Part shown: one piece after another, positions 19,301-28,114 of the stretch
Layout of the letters: the number at the start of each line of letters is the position of its first letter
How positions within the stretch are numbered: the stretch's first letter is position 1
Assembly (NCBI GenBank): GCA_022822565.1
Contig: JAJEAX010000045.1
Coordinates: forward strand, 1-42,936
Reading direction: 5' to 3'
Source of the DNA: Candidatus Latescibacterota bacterium
GTDB lineage: Bacteria; Latescibacterota; UBA2968
DNA: 42,936 nucleotides
The notes under the pieces: generated by a model
What the model was told of the DNA's origin: nothing
Database searches by the model: none
The model's input: the letters and a program-made list of their open reading frames with translations, nothing else
Made by a program: the position numbers and the translations under genes

Positions 19301-19624
19301 TCACCGATTCCCCAGTGGAAATGGCGAGGCTCCGCTGGCTACCACTGGGGCAACTACAGTCTGGTCAATTACGTCAACTACATATCTGCGTATGAGGATC
19401 GCGACGTATGGACGCTGGATGGTCCCATTGACTCATTTCTCACCTATGATGTCAATTTTGTGTGGCACTTGCCCAGACGCGGTATGAATATCACCTTCTC
19501 CGCGTTGAATCTGACCGGAAAAGTGCCGCCTCTAGTCGATTTTGAACTGGGGTTCGACGGCTTGACGCACAATCCCAAAGGCCGGCGGTTCAAGCTGGCC
19601 GCTACATATCAGCTCGGGCGTTGA
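16400..19624 (+). CDS. TonB-dependent receptor with N-terminal carboxypeptidase-regulatory-like domain
   Basis: Signal peptide, [24 protein letters not shown], plug domain ([48 protein letters not shown]), barrel ending at [11 protein letters not shown]. Confidence 0.97.
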   Translation: [1074 protein letters not shown]

Positions 19625-19718
19625 CGAAAGGAATATTTTGAAAACGCATTTAGTCTGAAAAATGGCAGGTATTGTGCAGTAAGCGATCCTAAAGCACATA
19701 GTACCTCGAGTACAAACA

Positions 19719-19754
19719 AAAGCCCGTCGATCACTACGATTGACGGGCTTTCTT
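19719..19754 (+). terminator. Rho-independent terminator
   Basis: AAAGCCCGTCGATC actac GATTGACGGGCTTTCTTATTTTC hairpin between the TonB gene and the fMet tRNA. Confidence 0.8.
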
Positions 19755-19761
19755 ATTTTCT

Positions 19762-19838
<77 letters not shown>

Positions 19839-19893
19839 ACCTCATGTCCAGATAAGCAATAAAAAGGAACGGGATTTTGGGGTTATTGTCAAG

Positions 19894-21210
19894 CTATTTC
19901 TGGGGTTTGTCGTTTTGGATTTGTATCTCTTCGTCGCGTTTTGGCCCGTCCTGTAAAGGCTCTTCACGTTTGGTAATTTTTACTTGTGTAATGCGTTGTC
20001 CAACGACTTCGAGGATTTCAATAAATAGATTTCCGTGTTCTAACGTTTCATCTACCTGAGGTACGTGTCCAAGTACGTTGTATATAAATCCTCCGAGCGT
20101 TTCGTAACCGTTTTGTGGCAGTTCGACGTTGAGCACGATATTGAGGTCTTCAATGTCAATGCGCGCATCTACGACGAGTATTTTGCCCTCTTCGCGCCAT
20201 TCAAAAAGCGGTTCTTCATCGTCGTATTCATCTTGAATCTCACCGACAATTTCTTCGATAATATCTTCCATTGTAATGAGGCCAGACGTGCCGCCATATT
20301 CTCCGACAACAATCGCCATGTGTACTTTTTCGCGCTTAAATTCGGCCATTAGGTCAGCGAGTGTCTTATTTTCCGGCACAAAGTATGGCGTACGCATGAT
20401 CTCCGGAATAGACCACGGCTGATTGGTCGCCAGATTGAGCAAAATATCTTTGACATAGACGACGCCCTTGATGTTGTCGATTCGTTCTTCATAGATGGGG
20501 ATTCGCGAATGCCAGGATTGCTGGATCAGTTCGAGAAGCTCCTTGGACGTGGCCGTTATTTCGGCAGAAATTATATCTATGCGCGGAATCATCACCTCTT
20601 TGACCGTTGTTTCATCAAATTCAAAGATGCCCTCAATCATTTCTCTTTCTTCTGCTTCGATTGTGCCTTCTTCTGTTTCCGACTCGACGATATTTCTCAA
20701 TTCTTCTTCTTTTAGTGCTCGGCTATCGTCTTCGCTCAAGAAAACAGTTTGCGCTTTTAGCAACAAGAGTGTGGGAAGGACAAGAATAAAGTAAAAGGGC
20801 AAAAAACATAACGGCAAAAAGGGCAGCGGACGGTCTGATCCCTCTTCCCTTCGGTAGGGGGGAACGATGCTGCGAATGACCAGGGCGATAAATACATAAA
20901 GTGCGATGAGCAATGCTGCACTGGGATATAGCCAGAAACCCGGTTTTAACGTCTGAAAAAAAATGGATAGCAGTGCCAGAGCGCCCATAGATATGGCGAT
21001 TGTCTGACCGAGCAAAACCATTTGTGACACAAAATCGCGGGAGCGATAGAGCCAGAGGTAAAGCCCTGCACGTCCTATTTTTTCTTCGTGCAGGCGTTCG
21101 AGAGTTGTGCGCGAAACAACAATTGATCCGAGTCTGGAGAAAGCTGCTGTCAGGAGAATAGAAGCGATGGTTATAAAGATCGCTGGCCAAGGATCGTCCA
21201 AAAAAATCAC
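19894..21210 (-). CDS. Hemolysin/CorC family protein (CNNM-like membrane + CBS pair + CorC_HlyC)
   Basis: ESETEEGTIEAEEREMIEGIFEFDETTVKEVMIPRIDIISAE; VVGEYGGTSGLITMEDIIEEIVGEIQDEYD. Confidence 0.95.
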   Translation of the reverse strand: MIFLDDPWPAIFITIASILLTAAFSRLGSIVVSRTTLERLHEEKIGRAGLYLWLYRSRDFVSQMVLLGQTIAISMGALALLSIFFQTLKPGFWLYPSAALLIALYVFIALVIRSIVPPYRREEGSDRPLPFLPLCFLPFYFILVLPTLLLLKAQTVFLSEDDSRALKEEELRNIVESETEEGTIEAEEREMIEGIFEFDETTVKEVMIPRIDIISAEITATSKELLELIQQSWHSRIPIYEERIDNIKGVVYVKDILLNLATNQPWSIPEIMRTPYFVPENKTLADLMAEFKREKVHMAIVVGEYGGTSGLITMEDIIEEIVGEIQDEYDDEEPLFEWREEGKILVVDARIDIEDLNIVLNVELPQNGYETLGGFIYNVLGHVPQVDETLEHGNLFIEILEVVGQRITQVKITKREEPLQDGPKRDEEIQIQNDKPQK

Positions 21211-21245
21211 GCTCCTTTCGGGGGAATGATTGTTTGTAGCAAGGG

Positions 21246-21671
21246 TTATCCCATCGAGGTCAGGTATTTTTTTTCTTCGTTTTGCATTTGCGTGTACCCT
21301 TCGGGGGTATCGTGTTCAAATCCCAGCAAATGCAGGGTCCCATGCACTGTCAGATGAGTTATTTCTGTCTGTAGAGATCGGTTATGCGTTTTTGCTTGCT
21401 GTCGTGCGCGATCTACTGAAATGTATATCTCTCCACAATAATGCGCTTCTGGATGGATCGCATCGGAAAGCTCAAATGAAAGAACGTCGGTCGTTTTGTC
21501 TATGTTCCGATATTTTTTGTTGAGTTGTCGGACATGGGCGTCATGGGTTAGAACGCACGAAATGGGAAGATGCACCTCGTTGTCTGAAAGAAGTTGTTTC
21601 ACTACAGCTTCTAATTGAGGGATATCCAGATCGCAGACATCGACCAAAGTTGTGATTTCCAGGGTATTCAT
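21246..21671 (-). CDS. ybeY: Endoribonuclease YbeY
   Basis: HLTVHGTLHLLGFEHDTPEGYTQM zinc motif. Start at MNTLEI (21671) overlaps the upstream stop by 4 nt. Confidence 0.95.
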   Translation of the reverse strand: MNTLEITTLVDVCDLDIPQLEAVVKQLLSDNEVHLPISCVLTHDAHVRQLNKKYRNIDKTTDVLSFELSDAIHPEAHYCGEIYISVDRARQQAKTHNRSLQTEITHLTVHGTLHLLGFEHDTPEGYTQMQNEEKKYLTSMG

Positions 21672-23923
21672 CCGCTCGCGCTTTGGCGTTCTTGTTGTTG
21701 TACTTGCCAGGGATAGGGGACTCGGTGATGGTGCGAAGCTTGCAAGACAGGTAAAAAGGCTTCCTGAATTCGGGTCAGGTCGCGCAATGTAAGATCGCAT
21801 TCATCCAATTCCCCAGCATCATAACGGCCTTTGACAATTGTATGGACGAGTTCTCTAATTTCGTCTGGATCATTGTTGGGCAGAGACCGCGTCGCAGATT
21901 CGACAGCGTCTGCGAGGTTAATAATGCCCGCTTCTTTGGTCTGGGGTTTGGGACCAGGATAGTGGAAGTCGGCATCGCGGACCGCCTGTTCGTCTATGAG
22001 TTGTGCCTGATGCTTAAACGAAGTCATTTCTGAAGTCCCATGGTGCTGTGGGATGAGATCAATGATTGCGAGAGGAAGGCCTTCTTCTTTTGCCAATTCG
22101 ATCCCGTCCCTGACATGAGAGATGAGAATCAGGGCACTTATTTGAGGTTGCAACTCATCGTGAGGATTCACGCCGTGCTGATTTTCTATAAAATAGTGTG
22201 GACGTCTCATCTTCCCAATATCGTGGTAATAGCACCCAACGCGCGCGAGCAAGGGGTCTGCACCTATTGCGACCGCGGCTTCTTCCGAGATATTGGCCAT
22301 ATTTATGCTGTGACTAAAGGTGCCAGGAGCACGAATGGCCAAATTGCGCAACAGCGGGCGATTTAAGTCTGCCAATTCGAGCAATGTCATTGATGTTACG
22401 ACATTGAAAACACTTTCGAATACAGGCAGTAATCCAATGGTGAGGATTAGGGAACCACAGGCAGACAAGATGCCCCAGAATAAATCTTCGCGTATTTCCG
22501 TGAGAAACTCGGTGGTGTTGGCATAAGAAAAAAGGAGTCCAACTGTGGAGGTAATCGTCAAGGCATAAGCGGCAATCAGATACAGACCCGGACGGTAAAA
22601 ATCCCTGCGATGGCGCACCTGATGTACCGAAAATGCGCCAATAATGCCTGTGGTGAGAAAGATGATCCCGTATTGGAGTTCGCCGAGTATGCTGGCACAA
22701 AGCGTTGTAACGACAAGGGTGATCACCATGCCGATGACGGCATCAAAGAGCACGGTTGCCAGCATTGCAGATAGTGCAACGGGGACGAGAAACGGCGATA
22801 TGGCCTGACTTTGGGCGGCGTAATCAGCCACGGCAGTAGGGATTAAAATAATGATGCCAAACAGTACGATGTTTTTGGACGGGCGATAAAGGTCAGGACG
22901 ATAAAATTTTAGAAATGCAAAAAATATGATTAGCGTCAACGCGCAAAGTGATAGTCCAGCACCTCGTTGAATGAGGTCAATGAATGGGTCTTGCTGGCGG
23001 CGTTGGTTGATATGTTCTGCCAGCGACCTGAGTTTGTCTATGTCGTCAGATGTGATGCGGTCGTGTTTGTCAATAATGCGCTCGCCTTCGAGAACTGTCC
23101 CAGGCTTGGCGCGTTGGACATTGCTGGCTGCTTCATCTCTGCGCCTCTGCGTTTCGGTAGCGTCATAGGCAATGTTGGGGGATAGATAGGCCAGGACCAG
23201 TTCACTACCCGCTCTCATTTCCATAGCGCTCGCTTTTGGCACTTGTTGTTCTATGGTTTGTTGAAGTCCCGAAGTAAAATTTTCTATATCGACCAGTTCT
23301 TCAAGGCTAATTTGGCGTTCTGAGCCATTGTTGAGTAGTATAACCTCTGCGTACCCTTCTTCGACGGTATTTATTTCCTGGTCGAGAATTCCGTTCTGAT
23401 AAGTGCTTTGAAGAATTTTCTCGACTGCGGTGGTCAATTTACTGTGGCTGGATGATCGTCTCCGGGATACGGGTATGAGATATCTCAGAGTGGATTCCGA
23501 CAGTGGGCTAATCTCTGGGTGTGAAAGCCGCAACTCGTGTGAGAGAGATTCGCTTAGCCGGGAGCCCGTGTGCTTTTTTGTGTCGTTGAGAAATGTTTTA
23601 AATGCATCCAGTTTACTTTTCTCCACTGTGCTGTCATAGCGCAAAACCGGCAAAATCTGGAGGCGAGCTTCTGCGACTTCATTCTGGTATTCTTCCTCAC
23701 TTTTATATACAGGGAAGGGTTCAGGGGCAATGACTTCATCTGGCGCAATCGCGCCTTCGCGAAACGCACTGTACTCGTACTGCTGTTGCGTGGGAAATAA
23801 GACGGTTAGTACGCCTAAGAGGGCGAGCATCAATGCAATGCGAAAGGCTTGCTTTCCTCGCTGTTTCCACTGTTGTTTTGTCCGGCGCGTGCGTTCGCGC
23901 TGATGTTTTCTAAAGAACATCAT
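21668..23923 (-). CDS. 7TM-HD family phosphohydrolase (PgpH/YqfF type)
   Basis: Extracellular 7TMR-HDED-like region, multiple TM helices, HD domain (FSHSINMANISEEAAVAIGADPLLARVGCYYHDIGKMRRPHYFIENQ). Confidence 0.95.
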   Translation of the reverse strand: MMFFRKHQRERTRRTKQQWKQRGKQAFRIALMLALLGVLTVLFPTQQQYEYSAFREGAIAPDEVIAPEPFPVYKSEEEYQNEVAEARLQILPVLRYDSTVEKSKLDAFKTFLNDTKKHTGSRLSESLSHELRLSHPEISPLSESTLRYLIPVSRRRSSSHSKLTTAVEKILQSTYQNGILDQEINTVEEGYAEVILLNNGSERQISLEELVDIENFTSGLQQTIEQQVPKASAMEMRAGSELVLAYLSPNIAYDATETQRRRDEAASNVQRAKPGTVLEGERIIDKHDRITSDDIDKLRSLAEHINQRRQQDPFIDLIQRGAGLSLCALTLIIFFAFLKFYRPDLYRPSKNIVLFGIIILIPTAVADYAAQSQAISPFLVPVALSAMLATVLFDAVIGMVITLVVTTLCASILGELQYGIIFLTTGIIGAFSVHQVRHRRDFYRPGLYLIAAYALTITSTVGLLFSYANTTEFLTEIREDLFWGILSACGSLILTIGLLPVFESVFNVVTSMTLLELADLNRPLLRNLAIRAPGTFSHSINMANISEEAAVAIGADPLLARVGCYYHDIGKMRRPHYFIENQHGVNPHDELQPQISALILISHVRDGIELAKEEGLPLAIIDLIPQHHGTSEMTSFKHQAQLIDEQAVRDADFHYPGPKPQTKEAGIINLADAVESATRSLPNNDPDEIRELVHTIVKGRYDAGELDECDLTLRDLTRIQEAFLPVLQASHHHRVPYPWQVQQQERQSASG

Positions 23924-24903
23924 GGTTTTGGCAGAGCCTCTTCTGCGTCTGGTTCACTGGAATGTTCGCTTTGCTCATAAGCTGTTATGATTTGTTGGAC
24001 CAATGCGTGTCGTACGACATCTTTTTCTGAAAAACTGACAAATTTGATGGCTTCTATATGAGACAGGATGTGTTGGACGTGTATAAGTCCAGACTGAATA
24101 CCCGGCGGCAGGTCTATTTGTGTTATATCACCCGTAATCACGGCCTTGGCATTGTTGCCCAGGCGGGTGAGAAACATCTTCATCTGGTTGACGGTGGTAT
24201 TCTGAGCTTCGTCGAGAATGACAAAAGCGTTATTCAGGGTGCGTCCTCTCATAAATGCAAGCGGTGCAATTTCAAGTGTGCGCATTTCCATAAGGTGTTG
24301 CAATTGTGTATCGGGTAACATGTCGCGCAGGGCATCGTAGAGAGGGCGCAAATAGGGATCGACTTTATCCTGTATATCTCCCGGAAGAAATCCCAGAGTC
24401 TCACCAGCTTCCACGGCCGGCCGTGTCAGAATAATTCTGGAGATGTGTTTGCTTTTTAGTGCAGCAACAGCCGCTGCGACTGCCAGATAAGTTTTTCCCG
24501 TGCCCGCAGGCCCAATGCCAAAAACAATGTCGTGGTTTTCTATAGCCGCCGAGTAAGTAACCTGAGTCCGAGAGCGGGGGCGAATGAGAATTTTGGGTGT
24601 TGATAGAATGGGCTTTGCGTATTCGCCAATTTCAGATTCACAATTTTCCGGCGGTGGCGCAAGCAGGTGCAGAGGGTCAAACTGATCGCCACGCCGAAGG
24701 CACGAAATCATTTCTTCTAACAGACCAGAGACGTGTTGAACTTTGTGTGGTGGCCCCTGGACATTTAGCTGATCACCGCGGGCGGTTAAACGCACGCCAT
24801 AGCGGTCTTCAAGGGCGAGCAAATTTGCATCGTTGTGACCGTATAACGATAGGAGGTCAACACCGCGCAACGATAGTCTATGGGAGAGTTCTCTATTTTC
24901 CAC
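23920..24903 (-). CDS. PhoH family ATPase
   Basis: GIGPAGTGKTYLAVAAAVAALK; FVILDEAQNTTVNQMKMFLTRLG; VITGDITQIDLP. Confidence 0.97.
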   Translation of the reverse strand: MENRELSHRLSLRGVDLLSLYGHNDANLLALEDRYGVRLTARGDQLNVQGPPHKVQHVSGLLEEMISCLRRGDQFDPLHLLAPPPENCESEIGEYAKPILSTPKILIRPRSRTQVTYSAAIENHDIVFGIGPAGTGKTYLAVAAAVAALKSKHISRIILTRPAVEAGETLGFLPGDIQDKVDPYLRPLYDALRDMLPDTQLQHLMEMRTLEIAPLAFMRGRTLNNAFVILDEAQNTTVNQMKMFLTRLGNNAKAVITGDITQIDLPPGIQSGLIHVQHILSHIEAIKFVSFSEKDVVRHALVQQIITAYEQSEHSSEPDAEEALPKP

Positions 24904-24925
24904 GATTTGAGTATTTAAAAAAGAA

Positions 24926-24962
24926 AACTCTCATTCCCAAACAGACTACGGGAATGAGAGTT
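24926..24962 (-). terminator. Rho-independent terminator downstream of the LysM gene
   Basis: Reverse strand AACTCTCATTCCC gtagtctgttt GGGAATGAGAGTTTTCTTTTTT. Confidence 0.85.
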
Positions 24963-25044
24963 CTATTTTAGAGTTAAAGGTTTATAGATGAACCTTCCAT
25001 TGGATTTATGAAAGATCCAAATTCTGGGATCGAAAAGGTTGAGG

Positions 25045-25908
25045 TCAGTTTGCCGGAATATCGAATACTTGAGCGGGGAAAATCATGCTCGGATCAAAGA
25101 TTTGTGTTTTGTTGGCCTGGTAGATCCGATTCCATTTGGTGACGTCATTGTACACCTTGCCAGCAATGGACGAGAGGTTTTCGCCGCTCATTACGAGATG
25201 TTGATTGATATCGACGCCAAAAGGAATATTGAGAACCCACTTGGGATAAATTATATCGGGATGTTTAATTTTGTCCCGGTTTTCAACATAGATACGGGGC
25301 CAGAGATAGGGATCGCCGTAAATATCGTCTTTTTTGGCGATTTTCCAGAGATTATCACCTCTGACAACCGAATATTGCCGAATGCGCTTGCGAGGCATCT
25401 GCGCTTTGACTTGTTCGAGTAATTGATCAATACTCGCCAGTTTTTCCTGTGCAGCTGGAAAACAGGATCTTTTGTCTGCTTTAAGCTCTGATACGCGGGC
25501 TTCTATTTGATCAATTTCATCTCGAACTTCAAAAAGAGCATCTTCTGCCAGGCTGCGCAAGCCCATGAGGCGGCCTTCAATGCGGCCGAGTTCTTGCATA
25601 TATTCGTTGACCCCTGCTTCATCGGACTCAACAAGACTATAGACTTGCTGTTTGATTTCACTAATCTGGGTATCTATACTCGAAATCTGGTTCGAAAGGT
25701 CATTAGATGCTGTTTGGCATTCAAGCAAAGACTTTTTGAGTTCTGCAAGCCGTTGCTCCTGTTCTGTAAGTTTCATCCTGTATTCATCATAGGTCATTTC
25801 CATTTGGGCAATTCCCTTTTGAGGGAAAACCAAAAGGGTGACTGCACAACAAACGAGAAAGAACCCGAAAAGCTTCAAACCTGTCATCCGACCAACTCCT
25901 TTCCACAC
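25045..25908 (-). CDS. Secreted coiled-coil protein with two C-terminal LysM domains
   Basis: Signal peptide, long coiled coil, then YSVVRGDNLWKIAKKDDIYGDPYLWPRIYVENRD...LVMSGENLSSIAGKVYNDVTKWNRIYQANK. Confidence 0.9.
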   Translation of the reverse strand: MWKGVGRMTGLKLFGFFLVCCAVTLLVFPQKGIAQMEMTYDEYRMKLTEQEQRLAELKKSLLECQTASNDLSNQISSIDTQISEIKQQVYSLVESDEAGVNEYMQELGRIEGRLMGLRSLAEDALFEVRDEIDQIEARVSELKADKRSCFPAAQEKLASIDQLLEQVKAQMPRKRIRQYSVVRGDNLWKIAKKDDIYGDPYLWPRIYVENRDKIKHPDIIYPKWVLNIPFGVDINQHLVMSGENLSSIAGKVYNDVTKWNRIYQANKTQIFDPSMIFPAQVFDIPAN

Positions 25909-25927
25909 ACCAAAAAAAATTACTGGC

Positions 25928-26173
25928 TCAAGACCTGTTGCACTGACTTAAGATATTTTGCCACTCGGCCAGAACCTGCTTTTTCTGTGCCAATTGGCGT
26001 TCCAACTCGGCTCGGTGTTGCTTACAGGCTGCGAGGTCGGCTTCAGCCGATTCTGCGGCTTTACGCGCTTCTTCAAGCATTTGGAGTTGCGATCTTGAGG
26101 CCATTGGCGTGCAACATCCAGATAACAGAACGAGTAATAGACCACAACCTGCCGCTTTTTTGAGTCTTTTCAT
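25928..26173 (-). CDS. Small coiled-coil lipoprotein
   Basis: MKRLKKAAGCGLLLVLLSGCCTP lipobox, then an Ala/Glu-rich helix. Confidence 0.75.
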   Translation of the reverse strand: MKRLKKAAGCGLLLVLLSGCCTPMASRSQLQMLEEARKAAESAEADLAACKQHRAELERQLAQKKQVLAEWQNILSQCNRS

Positions 26174-26329
26174 AACCCAATTGCCTCCTCAGGGATATTG
26201 GCGTAAGTATTTAAATTATCAAGGCGTAAAGTAAAAACGAAAAATCCAATAATACAACTTTCAGACAAAGTACTACATAAAATACAGAAAGTCAAGAAAA
26301 AGTTTTGAATGTGTTATGACCCTCTGTGA

Positions 26330-28105
26330 TTACAATAATCGCAGACCGAGTTCGCGGAGTTGGGCGGGATCTACTATAGATGGTGCACCATCCATGAGCG
26401 ATGCTGCTGTATTGGTTTTTGGAAATGGAATGACATCGCGGATAAACGCTTTGCCGGCCATGAGGGCGATCAGGCGATCGTATCCAAACGCGATACCGCC
26501 ATGAGGAGGCGCGCCGTATCGAAAGGCGTCGAGTAAGAAGCCAAATTTTTCCCGTGATTCACTTTCGGATATCCCCAACATGCGAAACACGCGCTCCTGG
26601 GTTTCTCTGTTGTGGATACGGATACTTCCGCCAGCGATTTCGTTGCCATTGAGAACGAGATCATAAGCTCTGGCGCGAACATCACCCGGGGCTGTTTCAA
26701 GCTCATTGAGGTCTGCTTCCAGGGGGGACGTGAAGGGGTGGTGACAGGCAACGTAGCGTTTTTCAACGTCATCAAATTCGAGGAGAGGGAACTGCGTCAC
26801 CCATAAAAAACTAAAGTTACCAGTCTCCATAAGGTCTTGTTGTCTCGCGAGTTCTAAGCGCAGATTGCCCAGTGCGTTTGCGACGACTGCGGGTTGGTCA
26901 GCGACAAATAAAAGCAGGTCTCCTGTCTGGGCGTCGAGTGATTCCCTTAGCATTTGTTGGGCTTGATCGGGGAAGAACTTGACGATTGATGATTCGAGAC
27001 CCTGGTCGGTCACTTTGATCCAGGCGAGTCCCTTAGCACCGTGTTGTGCAACAAAAGCCGTGAGATCGTCGATTTGTTTGCGCGAGTAGTTTGCACATCC
27101 TTTGGCATTAATGGCGCGAACTTGCCCACCGGAATCAATTACAGATTTAAAGACCCGGAATTCCGAAGCGAAGGCAGCTTTTGCAATATCGACAATTTCG
27201 AGGCCAAAGCGCGTATCCGGGCGATCGGTGCCAAAGCGATCAATCGCCTCGCGGTAGGTCATTTGTGGTATGGGAGAGGGGATATCAAAGCCTAATACAT
27301 GCTCAAACAGGTGCCGCGTAAGTCCTTCTGCGAGTTGCATGACATCGGATTCTGTGACAAATGCCATTTCAATGTCAATTTGGGTAAACTCGGGCTGGCG
27401 GTCGCCCCGCAGGTCTTCATCGCGGAAGCAGCGCACGATTTGAAAGTAGCGATCATAACCGGCGATCATGAGCAACTGTTTGTAGGTTTGAGGCGACTGG
27501 GGCAGGGCATAGAAGTTGCCTCTTTGAACGCGAGAAGGAACGAGATAATCTCTTGCGCCTTCGGGCGTGCTTTTCATGAGGAAGGGAGTTTCGATTTCGA
27601 GAAAGCTCTGACCAATCAGATATTTGCGCGTCTCCTGTGCAGCGTTGTGTCTCAGGAACAGAGCTTGTTGCATATCGGGGCGGCGCAGGTCGAGATAGCG
27701 ATAGCGCAGACGCAGTTCTTCGTTGACGTCAATGTCGGGTTCTATGGCGAATGGTGGTGTGTCCGCTTCGTTGAGCAGGCGCAGGTCTGAACATTCGATA
27801 TCAATGGCGCCAGTGGGCAATTTGGGATTTGTCATGCCTTCTGGACGGGGTTCAACTCTGCCTTTAATTGCCAGGACAAATTCGTTGCGAATTTTTTCGG
27901 CAATGGCGTGTGTCTCTGATTTGAGATCGGGACGAAAGACCACCTGGGTGATGCCGTGGCGGTCGCGCAAATCGACAAATATGACGCCTCCGTGGTCGCG
28001 TCTTTTGCCAACCCACCCCATCAGGCAGACTTCTTCGCCTACATTTTCGATGCGCAATTCGCCGCAGTTGTGTGTGCGTTTCCAGTCGCCGAGCGACTCT
28101 GACAT
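26330..28105 (-). CDS. aspS: Aspartyl-tRNA synthetase, bacterial type
   Basis: OB-fold (GWVGKRRDHGGVIFVDLRDRHG), PTPEGARDYLVPSR-like motif, QIVRCFRDEDLRGDRQPEFTQIDIEM, GIAFGYDRL. Confidence 0.98.
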   Translation of the reverse strand: MSESLGDWKRTHNCGELRIENVGEEVCLMGWVGKRRDHGGVIFVDLRDRHGITQVVFRPDLKSETHAIAEKIRNEFVLAIKGRVEPRPEGMTNPKLPTGAIDIECSDLRLLNEADTPPFAIEPDIDVNEELRLRYRYLDLRRPDMQQALFLRHNAAQETRKYLIGQSFLEIETPFLMKSTPEGARDYLVPSRVQRGNFYALPQSPQTYKQLLMIAGYDRYFQIVRCFRDEDLRGDRQPEFTQIDIEMAFVTESDVMQLAEGLTRHLFEHVLGFDIPSPIPQMTYREAIDRFGTDRPDTRFGLEIVDIAKAAFASEFRVFKSVIDSGGQVRAINAKGCANYSRKQIDDLTAFVAQHGAKGLAWIKVTDQGLESSIVKFFPDQAQQMLRESLDAQTGDLLLFVADQPAVVANALGNLRLELARQQDLMETGNFSFLWVTQFPLLEFDDVEKRYVACHHPFTSPLEADLNELETAPGDVRARAYDLVLNGNEIAGGSIRIHNRETQERVFRMLGISESESREKFGFLLDAFRYGAPPHGGIAFGYDRLIALMAGKAFIRDVIPFPKTNTAASLMDGAPSIVDPAQLRELGLRLL

Positions 28106-28114
28106 GGCTGTCTC

